DNA of 36,655 nt from Halomonas sp. 328 (GTDB lineage Bacteria > Pseudomonadota > Gammaproteobacteria > Pseudomonadales > Halomonadaceae). The notes below the pieces were generated by a model. The model searched no databases and was not told where the DNA came from. It was given only the letters and a program-made list of their open reading frames with translations. Below are positions 27,280-36,175 of the stretch, one piece after another. The DNA lies in NCBI RefSeq assembly GCF_015645095.1, contig NZ_JADOTW010000034.1:1-36655 (forward strand). The letters run 5' to 3'. A program made the position numbers and the translations under genes. Every line of letters begins with the position of its first letter. Position 1 is the first letter of the stretch.

Positions 27280-29541
27280 CTGGCCGCCATCGCCGGCACC
27301 CTGCTGGGGTACTGGTCGCCCAGGGGGCTGATCGAGGCGGCAGCCCTGCTGGCCCTGTGGCTACGTCGCCGTCCCGGGGCCCTGGGCTTGCTGCTGGTGG
27401 CGGCGGTGGCGGCGACCCAGATCATGCTGATGCAGCGCGCCGAATTGCCCCAGGGGCTTTCCCGCCAGACCCTGATCGTCGAGGGACGTCTTGACGAGGT
27501 ACGCCATCAGCAGCGACTGACGCGGCTGCGTGTCGAGGTGATGGCCTGCGAACCACACGAGGGCGAGCGACTTCCCTGCGATACCCTGCGCCAGGTGCGC
27601 CTGAGCGTTTTCGATGCTCCCGAGATGGCGGCGGGTGAGCGCTGGCGTCTGGCGGTGCGCTTGCGTCCCCCCGGTGGCCTGGCCAACCCCGTCGGCTTCG
27701 ACTACCGCGCCTGGTTATGGCGAGAGGGGATCGGTGCCACCGGCTATGTGCGGACCGAGCCGCCCCCGGAGCGACTCGCTCCGGCCGCCCCGTCGCTGCG
27801 GCGCCTGGCCCTGGCTCATCTCGAGTCGCGCCCCATGCCCGATAGTGCCCGGCGCTGGCTGGCGGCCCTGACCCTGGGGGCCGGCGAGGCCCTGAACCGG
27901 GAGGACTGGGAGCGTCTCAATGCCACGGGCACCACCCACCTGGTGGTGATCTCGGGGCTGCATGTGGGGCTGGTGGCCGGCTTTGCGCTGCTGCTGGGGC
28001 GGGGTGTCGCGCGCCTGGTGACGCCCCGGTCGTGGCGCCTGGCGGTCTGGCCCTGGTGGCTGGCGGCGTTGGCCGCCACCGGCTATGCCGTCCTGGCGGG
28101 GCTGGCGCCGCCGGCATTGCGCGCCCTGGTGATGGCGCTGATCGGTCTCTGGGTGGCCAGCGGGCGCCATGCGCCGGGGCCCTGGCAGGGCTGGTGGCTG
28201 GCCCTGGCCATCGTGGTGCTGCTCGACCCGCTGTCGCTATGGCGTCCCGGCCTGTGGCTCTCCTTCCTGGCGGTGGCCCTGCTGATCCTGATCTGGCAGG
28301 GACGTCCCCGTCCCCGGGGGCTAGCCGGCTGGCTCTGGGGCCTGGTGCGTACCCAGTGGCTGTTGGCGCCCTGGATGGCCGCGGCGGTGCTGCTGGCCTT
28401 CGCCCGGCTGGCCACGGCGGCGCCCCTGGTCAACCTGCTCGCGGTACCGCTGGTCAGCCTGCTGCTGGTGCCCCTGGGACTGCTGGGCTGGTTGCTGGTC
28501 TGGGTGCCACCCCTGTCATGGTTCTGCTGGTGGCTCTTCGGCTGGCTGGTGGTGGGCTTCGAGGCCCTGCTGGAGCTGAGCCTGCGCGGGTTGCCCCCCT
28601 GGTATCCCGAGGCCTGGCAGCTGCTTCCCCTGGCCCTGGGGTTGGGGCTGTTGGCCCTGGTCTGGGCATTGCCCGGCCTGGCCCTAGGCTGGCGGGCCCT
28701 GGTCAGTGGCTGGCTGTTGAGTCTGCCGCTATGGCTGACGCCTTCCGTGCCGCACGACGGTGAGGCGACCCTGCGGGTCTGGGACGTGGGCCAGGGCCAG
28801 CTGGTCGAGATCGCCACCGCCAACCACCGACTGCTCTACGATGCCGGTCCTCGCTATGGCAGCGGTTATGTGCCCCTGGCCGGGCTCTGGCCACCAGGGC
28901 AGCGCTTCGACCGGGTGATCATCAGCCACGACGACCTGGACCATGCCGGGGGCGTGCCGGCCCTGGCCGAGCACCAGGTGGGCGATTGGCTGGCCCCGGA
29001 GGGCGAAGTGATCGGCGTGCCCTTTACGCCCTGCCATCGGGGCCAGGCCTGGCACTGGGATGGCGTCGACTTCCGTCTGCTCTGGCCACCGCCGGGGCTC
29101 CAGTCGACGCTTTCCAGCAACGATCGCTCCTGTGTGCTGCTGGTCTCCGCCGGCGACCGACAGGTGCTGATCACCGGCGATGTGGGACGCGAGGTAGAGC
29201 GTCACTTCCTGCTCGAGGTGGGGGCTCCCCTGGAGGTGCTGGTGGCCGGGCATCACGGCAGTCACACCAGTTCGGGGCCGGTGCTGGTGGAGCGGCTGCG
29301 GCCGCGGCAGGTGATCTACAGTGCCGGACGCGACAATCCCTTCGGGCATCCTGCCGATGAGGTGGTGCGGCGCTTCGCCCGCTACGGCAGCTGCCAGTGG
29401 AATACCGCCCTGGATGGGGCCCTGACCCTGCGGCTGGGGCCGGAGACGCGGATCGCGCCCCAGCGTCGGATCCCCTGGGCCGGTGTCGGTGGCCGTTGCC
29501 ATGGGGTAGAATCGCCGCCATGGATCGGTCTTGGCCGGTAA
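27250..29541 (+). CDS. comEC: DNA internalisation channel ComEC/Rec2
   Basis: A 763-residue polytopic protein that carries single-stranded DNA across the inner membrane during natural transformation. The order is: N-terminal helices with a DUF4131-type region; the competence domain with LNATGTTHLVVISGLHVGLV near residue 240 and many hydrophobic helices; and a C-terminal metallo-beta-lactamase domain from about residue 500. That domain has VIISHDDLDHAGG (zinc ligands), LLVSAGDRQVLITGD and VAGHHGSHTSSGP. I took the ATG at 27250, directly after the last AAGGAG repeat; the frame is open from 27193. Presence of an intact comEC suggests competence potential. Confidence 0.9.
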   Translation: MRIGWAWPLALAAIAGTLLGYWSPRGLIEAAALLALWLRRRPGALGLLLVAAVAATQIMLMQRAELPQGLSRQTLIVEGRLDEVRHQQRLTRLRVEVMACEPHEGERLPCDTLRQVRLSVFDAPEMAAGERWRLAVRLRPPGGLANPVGFDYRAWLWREGIGATGYVRTEPPPERLAPAAPSLRRLALAHLESRPMPDSARRWLAALTLGAGEALNREDWERLNATGTTHLVVISGLHVGLVAGFALLLGRGVARLVTPRSWRLAVWPWWLAALAATGYAVLAGLAPPALRALVMALIGLWVASGRHAPGPWQGWWLALAIVVLLDPLSLWRPGLWLSFLAVALLILIWQGRPRPRGLAGWLWGLVRTQWLLAPWMAAAVLLAFARLATAAPLVNLLAVPLVSLLLVPLGLLGWLLVWVPPLSWFCWWLFGWLVVGFEALLELSLRGLPPWYPEAWQLLPLALGLGLLALVWALPGLALGWRALVSGWLLSLPLWLTPSVPHDGEATLRVWDVGQGQLVEIATANHRLLYDAGPRYGSGYVPLAGLWPPGQRFDRVIISHDDLDHAGGVPALAEHQVGDWLAPEGEVIGVPFTPCHRGQAWHWDGVDFRLLWPPPGLQSTLSSNDRSCVLLVSAGDRQVLITGDVGREVERHFLLEVGAPLEVLVAGHHGSHTSSGPVLVERLRPRQVIYSAGRDNPFGHPADEVVRRFARYGSCQWNTALDGALTLRLGPETRIAPQRRIPWAGVGGRCHGVESPPWIGLGR

Positions 29542-29569
29542 TGCGTTGCACGGACGGGAGACGCCCTCG

Positions 29570-30238
29570 ATGGAACTGCTCGATGCCCTGATCGCCGGGG
29601 GCTGGTTGATGATTCCGCTGCTCGGCTGCTCCCTGGTGGCCATGGTGATCATCATCGAACGCCTCTGGACCCTGCGGGCCGGGCGTATCGCCCCCCTGGG
29701 CCTGGGCCAGGAGGTGTGCACCCTGATCAATCAGGGGCAGGTCAACCTCTACTGGCTGGAAGGGCACTCGCCCCTGGGGGGCATCCTGGCGGCGGGGCTG
29801 CGCAACGCGCGCCTGGGTCATGAGCAGGTGCGGGCCCGCCTCCAGGAGGCGGCCACCGCGGTGATCCACGACATGGAGCGCTTCCTCAGCCCCCTGGGCA
29901 CCATCGCCGCCATCACCCCGCTGATCGGCCTGCTGGGCACCGTGGTGGGGATGATCGAGGTCTTCTCGGTGATCGTCGCCGCCGAGGGGGTGGAGCGCAC
30001 CGCCGACCTGGCCGGGGGCATCTCCCGGGCCCTGGTGACCACCGCCGCTGGCCTGACGGTGGCGATCCCGGCACTGATGTTCCATCGCTACTTCCAGCGC
30101 CGGGTGGAGGACATCACGGTGCGCATGGAGGAGCAGGCCGGGTTGCTGGTGGAGTACCTGGCCCATCATCAGGGCGAGGTCAGGCTCAGCGATCGTCGTC
30201 CCGGGGCGGCGTCGGCCACCGAGGAGCCTCGGGCGTGA
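29570..30238 (+). CDS. exbB: MotA/TolQ/ExbB proton-channel protein
   Basis: A 222-residue inner-membrane protein of the ExbB/TolQ family. The start at 29570 gives MELLDALIAGGWLMIPLLGC followed by the first helix (SLVAMVIIIERLWTL). The two further helices are at IAAITPLIGLLGTVVGMIEV and ALVTTAAGLTVAIPALMF, with the conserved TPLIGLLGTVVGM signature. With ExbD it forms a proton-driven stator. Its TGA overlaps the GTG start of exbD by four bases. ExbB versus TolQ cannot be settled from sequence alone, but no tolR/tolA follows; the pair lies in the comEC to lpxK block instead of a TonB operon. Confidence 0.88.
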   Translation: MELLDALIAGGWLMIPLLGCSLVAMVIIIERLWTLRAGRIAPLGLGQEVCTLINQGQVNLYWLEGHSPLGGILAAGLRNARLGHEQVRARLQEAATAVIHDMERFLSPLGTIAAITPLIGLLGTVVGMIEVFSVIVAAEGVERTADLAGGISRALVTTAAGLTVAIPALMFHRYFQRRVEDITVRMEEQAGLLVEYLAHHQGEVRLSDRRPGAASATEEPRA

Positions 30239-30648
30239 AGTTTCCCCGGCGGCGGCGCGATGCGGTGGAGGTCAACCTGACCCCGCTGATCGATGTGGTC
30301 TTCCTGCTGCTGATCTTCTTCATGGTCTCCACGACCTTCGAGACCCGTCAGGCCCTGGAGCTGATCCTGCCCCAGAGCCGCGAGGCCGCCACCCTCGAGG
30401 CCTCGCCGGTGATCCTGGTGATCACCGCCGAGGGCGAGTACCGTCTGGACGGCGAGACCCTGAGCGGGGCGCGGCTGGATGCCGCCCTGGCCGAGCGGGC
30501 CGCGGCGGCCCGGGAGCATGGCCTGATCCTCGAGGCCGATGGCCGCGCCGCCCATGCCGCCGTGGTCAGGGCCCTGGATCGGGCCGGTAGCCTGGGCATC
30601 CAACGTATTCGTATCGCCACCCGCGAGGGTGGAGCCACCACGCCGTAA
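30235..30648 (+). CDS. exbD: ExbD/TolR-family biopolymer transport protein
   Basis: A 137-residue partner of the preceding ExbB. It starts with GTG in a GTGA overlap with exbB and reads MKFPRRRRDAVEVNLTPLID. The single TM helix (VVFLLLIFFMVSTTF) contains the conserved Asp in NLTPLIDVVFLLL, required for proton translocation. The C-terminal periplasmic domain (ILVITAEGEYRLDG...) is of normal length. No alternative function is suggested by the sequence. It lies 10 bases before msbA. Confidence 0.88.
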   Translation: MKFPRRRRDAVEVNLTPLIDVVFLLLIFFMVSTTFETRQALELILPQSREAATLEASPVILVITAEGEYRLDGETLSGARLDAALAERAAAAREHGLILEADGRAAHAAVVRALDRAGSLGIQRIRIATREGGATTP

Positions 30649-30658
30649 CGGAGTCACC

Positions 30659-32404
30659 GTGACACAGCAATCGGGCTGGAACCTCTACAAGCGTCTGCTG
30701 GGCTATGTCAGGCCCCACTGGAAGTCCTTCCTCCTGGCGGTGCTGGGCTATCTGATCTACGCCGCCTCCAGCACCGCCCTGGCGGAGATGATGAAGCGCC
30801 TGATCGACGGCATCCAGAGTCCGGACGCCGCCTTTCGCCTCTTCCTGCCGCTGTTCGTGGTGGGCATGTTCGCCGCCCGCGGGGTGGGGACCTTCCTCGG
30901 CACCTACTTCATGAGCAACGTGGCCCGCAACGTGGTCCACGCGCTGCGCTGCAACGTCTTCAACCATATGCTGCGCCTGCCCGGGCGTTTCTTCGACGCC
31001 CACTCCAGCGGCCACCTGATCTCCCGGGTCACCTACCATGTGGAGCAGGTCACCGGAGCGGCCAGTAACGCCATTACCATCCTGCTGCGCGAGGGCCTCT
31101 TCGTCCTCGGCCTGCTCGCCTACCTGCTCTGGACCAACTGGCTGCTGACCCTGGTGTTCCTCGGTGTGACGCCGCTGATCGCCGGCGTGGTGAGCTATGC
31201 CAGCAAGCGCTTTCGGCGCCTCTCCGGGCGCATCCAGCACTCCATGGGCGACGTCACCCATGTGGCCTCCGAGGCGCTCTCCGGCTATCGGGTGGTGCGC
31301 ACCCACGGCGCCGAGGGCTACGAGCGCCGGCGCTTCGCCGCCGCCAGCGACTACAACCGCCAGCAGAGCATGAAGGAGGCACTGACCAAGGCGGTGAGTA
31401 CCCCGGTGATCCAGCTCCTGGTGGCCCTGGCCCTGGCCGGCCTGGTCTGGCTGGCCATGTCACCGGCGCTGATGGCGGAGATGACCGCCGGCGAATTCGT
31501 GGCCTTTATCACCGCGGCCTCACTGATGGCCAAGCCGGTGCGCCAGCTTACCGAGATCAACAGCGAGATCCAGAAGGGCATCGCCGCCTCCGCCGAGCTC
31601 TTCGGCCTGCTCGAGGAGACCCCGGAGCCCGATGCGGGCAGTCACGAGACGCCCCGCTTGCAGGGGCGCCTGGCCTTCGAGGGGGTACGCTTCGCCTATG
31701 GGGAGGGCCTGCCCGAGGTGCTCAAGGGCATCGATCTGGCGGTCGAGCCCGGCGAGATGATCGCCATCGTCGGCCGCTCCGGCAGCGGCAAGACCACCCT
31801 GGTCAACCTGCTGCCGCGCTTCTATGCGCCGACCGCCGGGCGTATCCGGATCGACGGTGTGCCCCTGGACGACTACCGCCTGCAGCCCCTGCGCCGCCAG
31901 ATCGCCCTGGTCTCCCAGCAGGTGACCCTGTTCAATGCCAGCATCACCGACAATATCGCCTATGGCGACGAGAACCCCGACCCGGCGGCGGTGGAGGCGG
32001 CGGCCCGGGCCGCCTATGCCCACGAGTTCATCGAGCGCCTGCCCGAGGGCTATGCCACCGTGGTGGGCGACAACGGCGTGATGCTCTCCGGCGGCCAGCG
32101 CCAGCGCCTGGCCATTGCCCGGGCCATCTACAAGGATGCCCCCATCCTGATCCTCGACGAGGCCACCTCGGCCCTGGACAGCGAGTCGGAACGCTATATT
32201 CAGCGTGCCCTGGAGACCCTCTGCGAGGGGCGCACCACCTTCGTGATCGCCCACCGCCTCTCCACCATCGAGCGGGCCGACCGCATCCTGGTGATGGAGC
32301 AGGGCGAGATCATCGAGGCGGGGCGCCATGACGAGCTGCTGGCTCAGGATGGTGCCTATGCGGCCCTCCACCGCCTGCAATTCCAGGAGGCGCCCCCGGC
32401 ATGA
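30659..32404 (+). CDS. msbA: Lipid A export ATP-binding/permease MsbA
   Basis: A 581-residue full-length half-transporter that flips core-lipid A across the inner membrane. The start is a GTG at 30659 with CGGAG upstream (MTQQSGWNLYKRLLGYVRPH). Residues about 15-310 form six helices with the segment LRCNVFNHMLRLPGRFFDAH. The ATPase has Walker A IVGRSGSGKTT, Q-loop ALVSQQVTLFNASITDNIAYG, signature MLSGGQRQRLA, Walker B PILILDEATSALD and switch His in VIAHRLSTIERAD. It lies in the usual pair with lpxK; its TGA overlaps the ATG of a 50-codon ORF placed between them. Confidence 0.94.
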   Translation: MTQQSGWNLYKRLLGYVRPHWKSFLLAVLGYLIYAASSTALAEMMKRLIDGIQSPDAAFRLFLPLFVVGMFAARGVGTFLGTYFMSNVARNVVHALRCNVFNHMLRLPGRFFDAHSSGHLISRVTYHVEQVTGAASNAITILLREGLFVLGLLAYLLWTNWLLTLVFLGVTPLIAGVVSYASKRFRRLSGRIQHSMGDVTHVASEALSGYRVVRTHGAEGYERRRFAAASDYNRQQSMKEALTKAVSTPVIQLLVALALAGLVWLAMSPALMAEMTAGEFVAFITAASLMAKPVRQLTEINSEIQKGIAASAELFGLLEETPEPDAGSHETPRLQGRLAFEGVRFAYGEGLPEVLKGIDLAVEPGEMIAIVGRSGSGKTTLVNLLPRFYAPTAGRIRIDGVPLDDYRLQPLRRQIALVSQQVTLFNASITDNIAYGDENPDPAAVEAAARAAYAHEFIERLPEGYATVVGDNGVMLSGGQRQRLAIARAIYKDAPILILDEATSALDSESERYIQRALETLCEGRTTFVIAHRLSTIERADRILVMEQGEIIEAGRHDELLAQDGAYAALHRLQFQEAPPA

Positions 32405-32553
32405 GCCTGAATCTCGGCGACGGCCCCCTGACCTGGCCTGCCGTGCCAGGAGGTCTCCCCGGCGGCATGAGTGGTGGACTCGGTGAGGCCTGGCACATGG
32501 TACGACGCGGCCCCCTGACCTGGCCTGCCATGCCAGGAGGTCTCCCGGCATGA
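32401..32553 (+). CDS. Small 50-residue ORF coupled between msbA and lpxK
   Basis: An ORF that starts in an ATGA overlap with the msbA stop (32401-32404) and ends in an ATGA overlap with the lpxK start (32550-32553). The product begins MSLNLGDGPLTWPAVPGGLP and carries a second copy of GPLTWPA-x-PGGLP near its end. The internal MSGGLGEAW echoes the lpxK N-terminus MSGGLGDRW. It thus arose by duplication of the lpxK 5' end. Whether the peptide itself matters is unknown; ribosomes would have to translate it to reach lpxK by coupling. No homology is recognised. Confidence 0.4.
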   Translation: MSLNLGDGPLTWPAVPGGLPGGMSGGLGEAWHMVRRGPLTWPAMPGGLPA

Positions 32554-32576
32554 GTGGTGGCCTGGGAGATCGCTGG
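32421..32576. repeat. Imperfect direct repeat covering the lpxK leader and start
   Basis: GGCCCCCTGACCTGGCCTGCC, GCCAGGAGGTCTCCC and ATGAGTGGTGG occur in order at 32422-32477 and again at 32509-32560 (offset 87 bp at the left, 83 at the right because of a 4-base difference). The AGGAGG in each copy can pair partly with the upstream GACCTGG, so it may be in a hairpin. The second copy supplies the actual lpxK ribosome site and start. Confidence 0.85.
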
Positions 32577-33572
32577 CTGGCGGCGGCCTATCGTGGCGCG
32601 CCCTGGCTGACGCTGCTGCGGCCCCTGGAGGTGCTCTACCGCGGGGCGGTAAGGCGCCGGGCGACGGCTTATGCCGAGGGCCGGAAGCCGGTCTGGCGGG
32701 CCCCGGTACCGGTGATCGTGGTGGGCAACCTGACCCTGGGCGGCACCGGCAAGTCGCCCCTGGTCGCCTGGTTGGCGACGCATCTGCGCGAGCGGGGCCG
32801 GGCGCCGGGCATCCTCTCCCGGGGCTATGGGGGACGCAGCGACGACTACCCGCTCTGGGTCAGCGCCGAGACTCCGGTGGCGGCCTGCGGCGACGAGCCG
32901 GCGATGCTGGCGGCCCAGACCGGGGTGCCCCTGGTGGTGGATCCGGATCGCCCCCGGGGCGCCCGACGCCTGCTGGAGGCGGGCTGCGATATCCTGATCA
33001 GTGACGACGGCCTCCAGCATCTGGCCCTGGGCCGCGACCTGGAGCTGGTGGTGGTGGATGGCGCCCGGGGCTTTGGCAATGGCCGCTGCCTGCCCGCCGG
33101 GCCCCTGCGGGAGCCCCTGGAACGGCTGGCCAGCGTGGATGCGGTGTTGATCAATGGCGACGCGGCCTTCGCGCCCCCCGACGGGGCCCATCGGATGGCC
33201 CTCGAGCCCAGCGCCTGGCGACGGGTCGCCGACGGCGAGGCCCGCCCGCTGAGTCCGCCGCCCTTCACGGGGCCGGTGCACGGGGTGGCGGGGATCGGTA
33301 ACCCGGGGCGCTTCTTCGCCACCCTGGAGCGGCAGGGCCTGACGGTGACGCCCCACCCCTACGCCGATCACCATGCCTTCGCTGCCGGGGATCTCGCCTT
33401 CGGCGACGATCGCCCGGTGGTAATGACCGCCAAGGATGCGGTGAAGTGCCGCGATTTCGCCTCTCCGGCCTGCTGGGCCCTGGAGGTGGAGGCGCGGCCC
33501 GACACGACTTTCATCGAGTGGCTCGACGGGCGGCTCGATACCCTGAACCCAGTCCCGACACGGGAGAGATAA
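32550..33572 (+). CDS. lpxK: Tetraacyldisaccharide 4'-kinase LpxK
   Basis: A 340-residue membrane-associated kinase that phosphorylates the 4' position of the lipid A disaccharide. The start at 32550 has AGGAGG upstream and yields [19 protein letters not shown]. Family features: [20 protein letters not shown] (P-loop), [34 protein letters not shown] and a C-terminal [13 protein letters not shown] segment. It follows msbA via the small ORF and is followed by the Trm112-like gene after only two bases. Confidence 0.93.
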   Translation: MSGGLGDRWLAAAYRGAPWLTLLRPLEVLYRGAVRRRATAYAEGRKPVWRAPVPVIVVGNLTLGGTGKSPLVAWLATHLRERGRAPGILSRGYGGRSDDYPLWVSAETPVAACGDEPAMLAAQTGVPLVVDPDRPRGARRLLEAGCDILISDDGLQHLALGRDLELVVVDGARGFGNGRCLPAGPLREPLERLASVDAVLINGDAAFAPPDGAHRMALEPSAWRRVADGEARPLSPPPFTGPVHGVAGIGNPGRFFATLERQGLTVTPHPYADHHAFAAGDLAFGDDRPVVMTAKDAVKCRDFASPACWALEVEARPDTTFIEWLDGRLDTLNPVPTRER

Positions 33573-33574
33573 CG

Positions 33575-33778
33575 ATGGACAAGGAACTGCTGGCCATGCT
33601 GGTCTGCCCGCTCTGCCAGGGCAAGCTCAAGTACGACCGGGAGGCCGCCGAGCTCAGGTGTCACTACGATGGCCTGGCCTTCCCGATTCGCGACGGCATC
33701 CCGGTGATGCTGGAGGAAGAGGCGCGGGTCATGGACGTGGACGAGAAGCTCGGCAAGGGGCCGGGGGCGACGCCATGA
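33575..33778 (+). CDS. Trm112-family protein (YcaR type)
   Basis: A 67-residue protein with the family motif [20 protein letters not shown] at the N-terminus and a later [16 protein letters not shown]. One CxxC pair (CPLC) is visible; bacterial members usually have it in the same place. It starts at 33575 and ends in an ATGA overlap with kdsB. The position between lpxK and kdsB is conserved in gammaproteobacteria. Its biochemical role is not firmly known; Trm112 proteins bind and stabilise methyltransferases. Confidence 0.9.
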   Translation: MDKELLAMLVCPLCQGKLKYDREAAELRCHYDGLAFPIRDGIPVMLEEEARVMDVDEKLGKGPGATP

Positions 33779-34551
33779 GTCAGGGCGTGATCGCGGTGAT
33801 TCCGGCGCGCTACGCTTCCTCGCGGCTGCCCGGCAAGCCGCTGCTGGAGATCGGCGGCGAACCCATGGTGGTCCGGGTCTGGCGCCAGGCCCGGGCCAGC
33901 GGCGCCGACCGGGTGGTGGTGGCCACCGACGACGAACGCATCCGCGAGGCGGTCGAGGCGGTGGGGGGCGAGGCGGTGATGACCCGCGCCGATCATCCCT
34001 CCGGCACCGATCGCCTGGCCGAGGTGGCGGATCGGCTGGGCCTGGACGACGAAGCGATCCTGGTCAATGTCCAGGGCGACGAGCCGCTGCTGCCGCCGGC
34101 GCTGATCGATCAGGTGGCCCGGCGGCTGGCGGATGACGACACCGCGGCCATGGCCACCCTGGCGGAGCCGATCCATGACGTGGAGACGCTCTTCAACCCC
34201 AATGTGGTCAAGGTGGTGCGGGACCTGGGCGGCGCCGCCCTCTACTTCTCACGGGCGCCCATCCCCTGGGATCGCGACGCCTTCGCCGCCCGTCCGGAGC
34301 TGCTGACCACCGACGCCTGGCTGCGCCATATCGGCCTCTATGCCTATCGGGCCGGCTTCCTGCGCGACTACCGTGACTGGCTGCCCACCCCCCTGGAACA
34401 GCTGGAGCAGCTGGAGCAGCTGCGTGCCCTCCAGCAGGGACGGCGCATCCTGGTGGCGCTGGCCCGGGAGGCGCATCCTGCCGGCGTCGATACCGCCGAG
34501 GACCTGGCCCGGGTGCGGGCCCTGGTGGCAGGGCAGGGGGACCAGGCGTGA
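33775..34551 (+). CDS. kdsB: CMP-Kdo synthetase KdsB
   Basis: A 258-residue 3-deoxy-manno-octulosonate cytidylyltransferase, which activates Kdo for lipopolysaccharide core assembly. Diagnostic segments are [74 protein letters not shown] and [17 protein letters not shown]. The start is at 33775 in the overlap with the Trm112-like gene. It overlaps the phosphatase start by one base (TGATG), so the four genes lpxK to ptp are likely co-translated. Confidence 0.95.
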   Translation: MSQGVIAVIPARYASSRLPGKPLLEIGGEPMVVRVWRQARASGADRVVVATDDERIREAVEAVGGEAVMTRADHPSGTDRLAEVADRLGLDDEAILVNVQGDEPLLPPALIDQVARRLADDDTAAMATLAEPIHDVETLFNPNVVKVVRDLGGAALYFSRAPIPWDRDAFAARPELLTTDAWLRHIGLYAYRAGFLRDYRDWLPTPLEQLEQLEQLRALQQGRRILVALAREAHPAGVDTAEDLARVRALVAGQGDQA

Positions 34552-35027
34552 TGCGGGTGCTCTTCGTCTGCCTGGGCAATATCTGTCGCTCGCCCACCGC
34601 CGAGGGGGTCTTCCGTCAGCGCCTGGACGCCGCGGGGTTGGCCGAGCGGGTCGACGTGGACTCCTGCGGCACCGCCGGCTGGCATATCGGCAAGGCGCCG
34701 GACCCGCGTACCCGGGACGCCGCGGCGTCCCGCGGCTATGACCTCGCGGCGCTACGCGCCCGCCAGCTGCAGGACGACGATTTCCACGCCTTCGACTACC
34801 TGCTGGCCATGGATCACGCCAACCTGGCGGAGCTCGAGGCTCGCCGCCCGCCAGGCTGCCGGGCCCACCTCGGTCTCTTCCTCGACTTCGCCGGCAGCCC
34901 CGGCCAGGCAGTGCCCGATCCCTACTACGGCGGGGCCGAAGGCTTCGATCGTGTCCTCGACCTGGTGGAGGCCGCCGCCGATGGGCTGGTGTCGGAGCTC
35001 GAACGTCGCCTGGAGGCGCGGTCGTGA
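34551..35027 (+). CDS. Low-molecular-weight protein-tyrosine phosphatase
   Basis: A 158-residue LMW-PTP. The start at 34551 ([20 protein letters not shown]) includes the catalytic CX5R loop with the nucleophilic Cys in VCLGNICRSP (Cys12 by count from this start) and Arg. The general acid is in DPYYGGAEGFDR. The length is normal. It follows kdsB with a one-base overlap and its stop overlaps the GTG of murB by four bases. Possible targets are tyrosine-phosphorylated envelope or capsule proteins; that is inference from family and position only. Confidence 0.93.
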   Translation: MRVLFVCLGNICRSPTAEGVFRQRLDAAGLAERVDVDSCGTAGWHIGKAPDPRTRDAAASRGYDLAALRARQLQDDDFHAFDYLLAMDHANLAELEARRPPGCRAHLGLFLDFAGSPGQAVPDPYYGGAEGFDRVLDLVEAAADGLVSELERRLEARS

Positions 35028-36058
35028 GCCAGGCAACCTTCCCCGCCTTGTGCCATGAGTACCCTCTGGATGGCCTGAATACCCTGGGGCTGAGTTCCCG
35101 GGCGGCGCACTTTATGCGCCTGGCCCATGAAGCCGAGCTTGCGCCGGCCCTGGCCCTGGCCGCGGAGCGGGGCTGGCCGGTGAGCCTGCTGGGTGGCGGC
35201 AGCAACCTGATTCTCGCCCCCTGCCTCGAGGGCCTGGTGCTGCAGCCCGGCTTCGCCGACTGCGAGCTGACCCCGGGAGCCGACGGCAGCGTCGGGGTGC
35301 GGGTGGCGGCGGGCCACGACTGGCACGCCCTGGTGATGGCCATGGCCGAACGCGGTCTCTGGGGCCTGGAGAACCTGGCGCTGATTCCGGGGCAGTGCGG
35401 TGCCGCGCCGATCCAGAATATCGGCGCCTACGGGGTCGAGCTGGCCGAGGTGCTGGAGGCGGTGGAGCTGCGCTATCTCGACGATGGTCGCGCCGTGACC
35501 CTGGGGGGCGAGGAGTGTGCCTTCGGTTACCGGGAGAGTCTCTTCAAGGGGGAGCTGGCGGGACGAGTGATGATCACCCACCTGCGCCTGCGGCTCTCGA
35601 CGCGTCCCCGGCCTCGCCTCGACTACGGCGACCTGGGGCGTCGGGTTGGCAAGGCGCCCAGCCCCCGGGAAGTGGCCGAGGCGGTCTGCGCCATTCGCCG
35701 CGAGAAGCTGCCCGATCCCCGGGTACTGCCCAATGCCGGCAGCTTCTTCAAGAACCCGCTGGTGCCTGCCGCCCGGGCCGCGGCGTTGCTCAAGGACCAC
35801 CCGGCGATGCCTCACTTCACCCAGCCCGACGGGCGGGTCAAGCTGGCCGCCGGCTGGCTGATCGACCAGTGCGGCCTCAAGGGCTGGCGGCAGGGGCCCT
35901 TCGGCGTCCACGAGCGTCAGGCCCTGGTGCTGGTGCATCATGGCGGCGGCGATGCCCGGGGCCTGCTGGCCTTCGCCGAGGAAGTCGCCGAGCGGGTGCG
36001 GCAGCGTTTCGCGGTGGTACTGGAGCGGGAGCCGCGGCTGATGGGCCGCTTCGACTGA
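35024..36058 (+). CDS. murB: UDP-N-acetylenolpyruvoylglucosamine reductase MurB
   Basis: A 344-residue FAD enzyme that makes UDP-N-acetylmuramate for peptidoglycan. It starts with GTG in a GTGA overlap with the phosphatase gene. Motifs are LLGGGSNLILAPCLEG (FAD binding), GLWGLENLALIPGQCGAAPI and QNIGAYGVEL, and the C-terminal catalytic PNAGSFFKNP. The type I arrangement (no Y-loop deletion) is suggested by length and by GYRESLFKGEL. It lies at the end of the unit and is followed by a strong stem-loop. Confidence 0.95.
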   Translation: MSQATFPALCHEYPLDGLNTLGLSSRAAHFMRLAHEAELAPALALAAERGWPVSLLGGGSNLILAPCLEGLVLQPGFADCELTPGADGSVGVRVAAGHDWHALVMAMAERGLWGLENLALIPGQCGAAPIQNIGAYGVELAEVLEAVELRYLDDGRAVTLGGEECAFGYRESLFKGELAGRVMITHLRLRLSTRPRPRLDYGDLGRRVGKAPSPREVAEAVCAIRREKLPDPRVLPNAGSFFKNPLVPAARAAALLKDHPAMPHFTQPDGRVKLAAGWLIDQCGLKGWRQGPFGVHERQALVLVHHGGGDARGLLAFAEEVAERVRQRFAVVLEREPRLMGRFD

Positions 36059-36080
36059 CCCCTGAAAGTCCCGCGCCCTA

Positions 36081-36120
36081 ACGACAAAGGCCCGTGGCGA
36101 TTGCCACGGGCCTTTGTCGT
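36081..36120. terminator. Stem-loop between convergent murB and rne
   Basis: ACGACAAAGGCCCGTGGC pairs perfectly with GCCACGGGCCTTTGTCGT over a 4-base loop (18 bp). No T-run follows the plus-strand stem, but the length and convergent position favour a shared terminator. Confidence 0.75.
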
Positions 36121-36144
36121 CGTGCCTTGAGTTGGTCTGGCGAG

Positions 36145-36165
36145 GGCCCCGCCTTAGGCGGGGCC
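36145..36165. other. Second GC hairpin near the rne 3' end
   Basis: GGCCCCGCC pairs with GGCGGGGCC over loop TTA (9 bp), 11 bases past the rne stop on the minus strand. It has no T-run and probably supports the neighbouring terminator or protects the rne mRNA end. Confidence 0.5.
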
Positions 36166-36175
36166 TCTCTCCGCC

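Noticed and set aside
29570-30648. tolQ-tolR identity for the ExbB/ExbD pair
   Set aside because: No tolA, tolB or pal follows, and the neighbours match the known comEC-exbB-exbD-lpxK arrangement.
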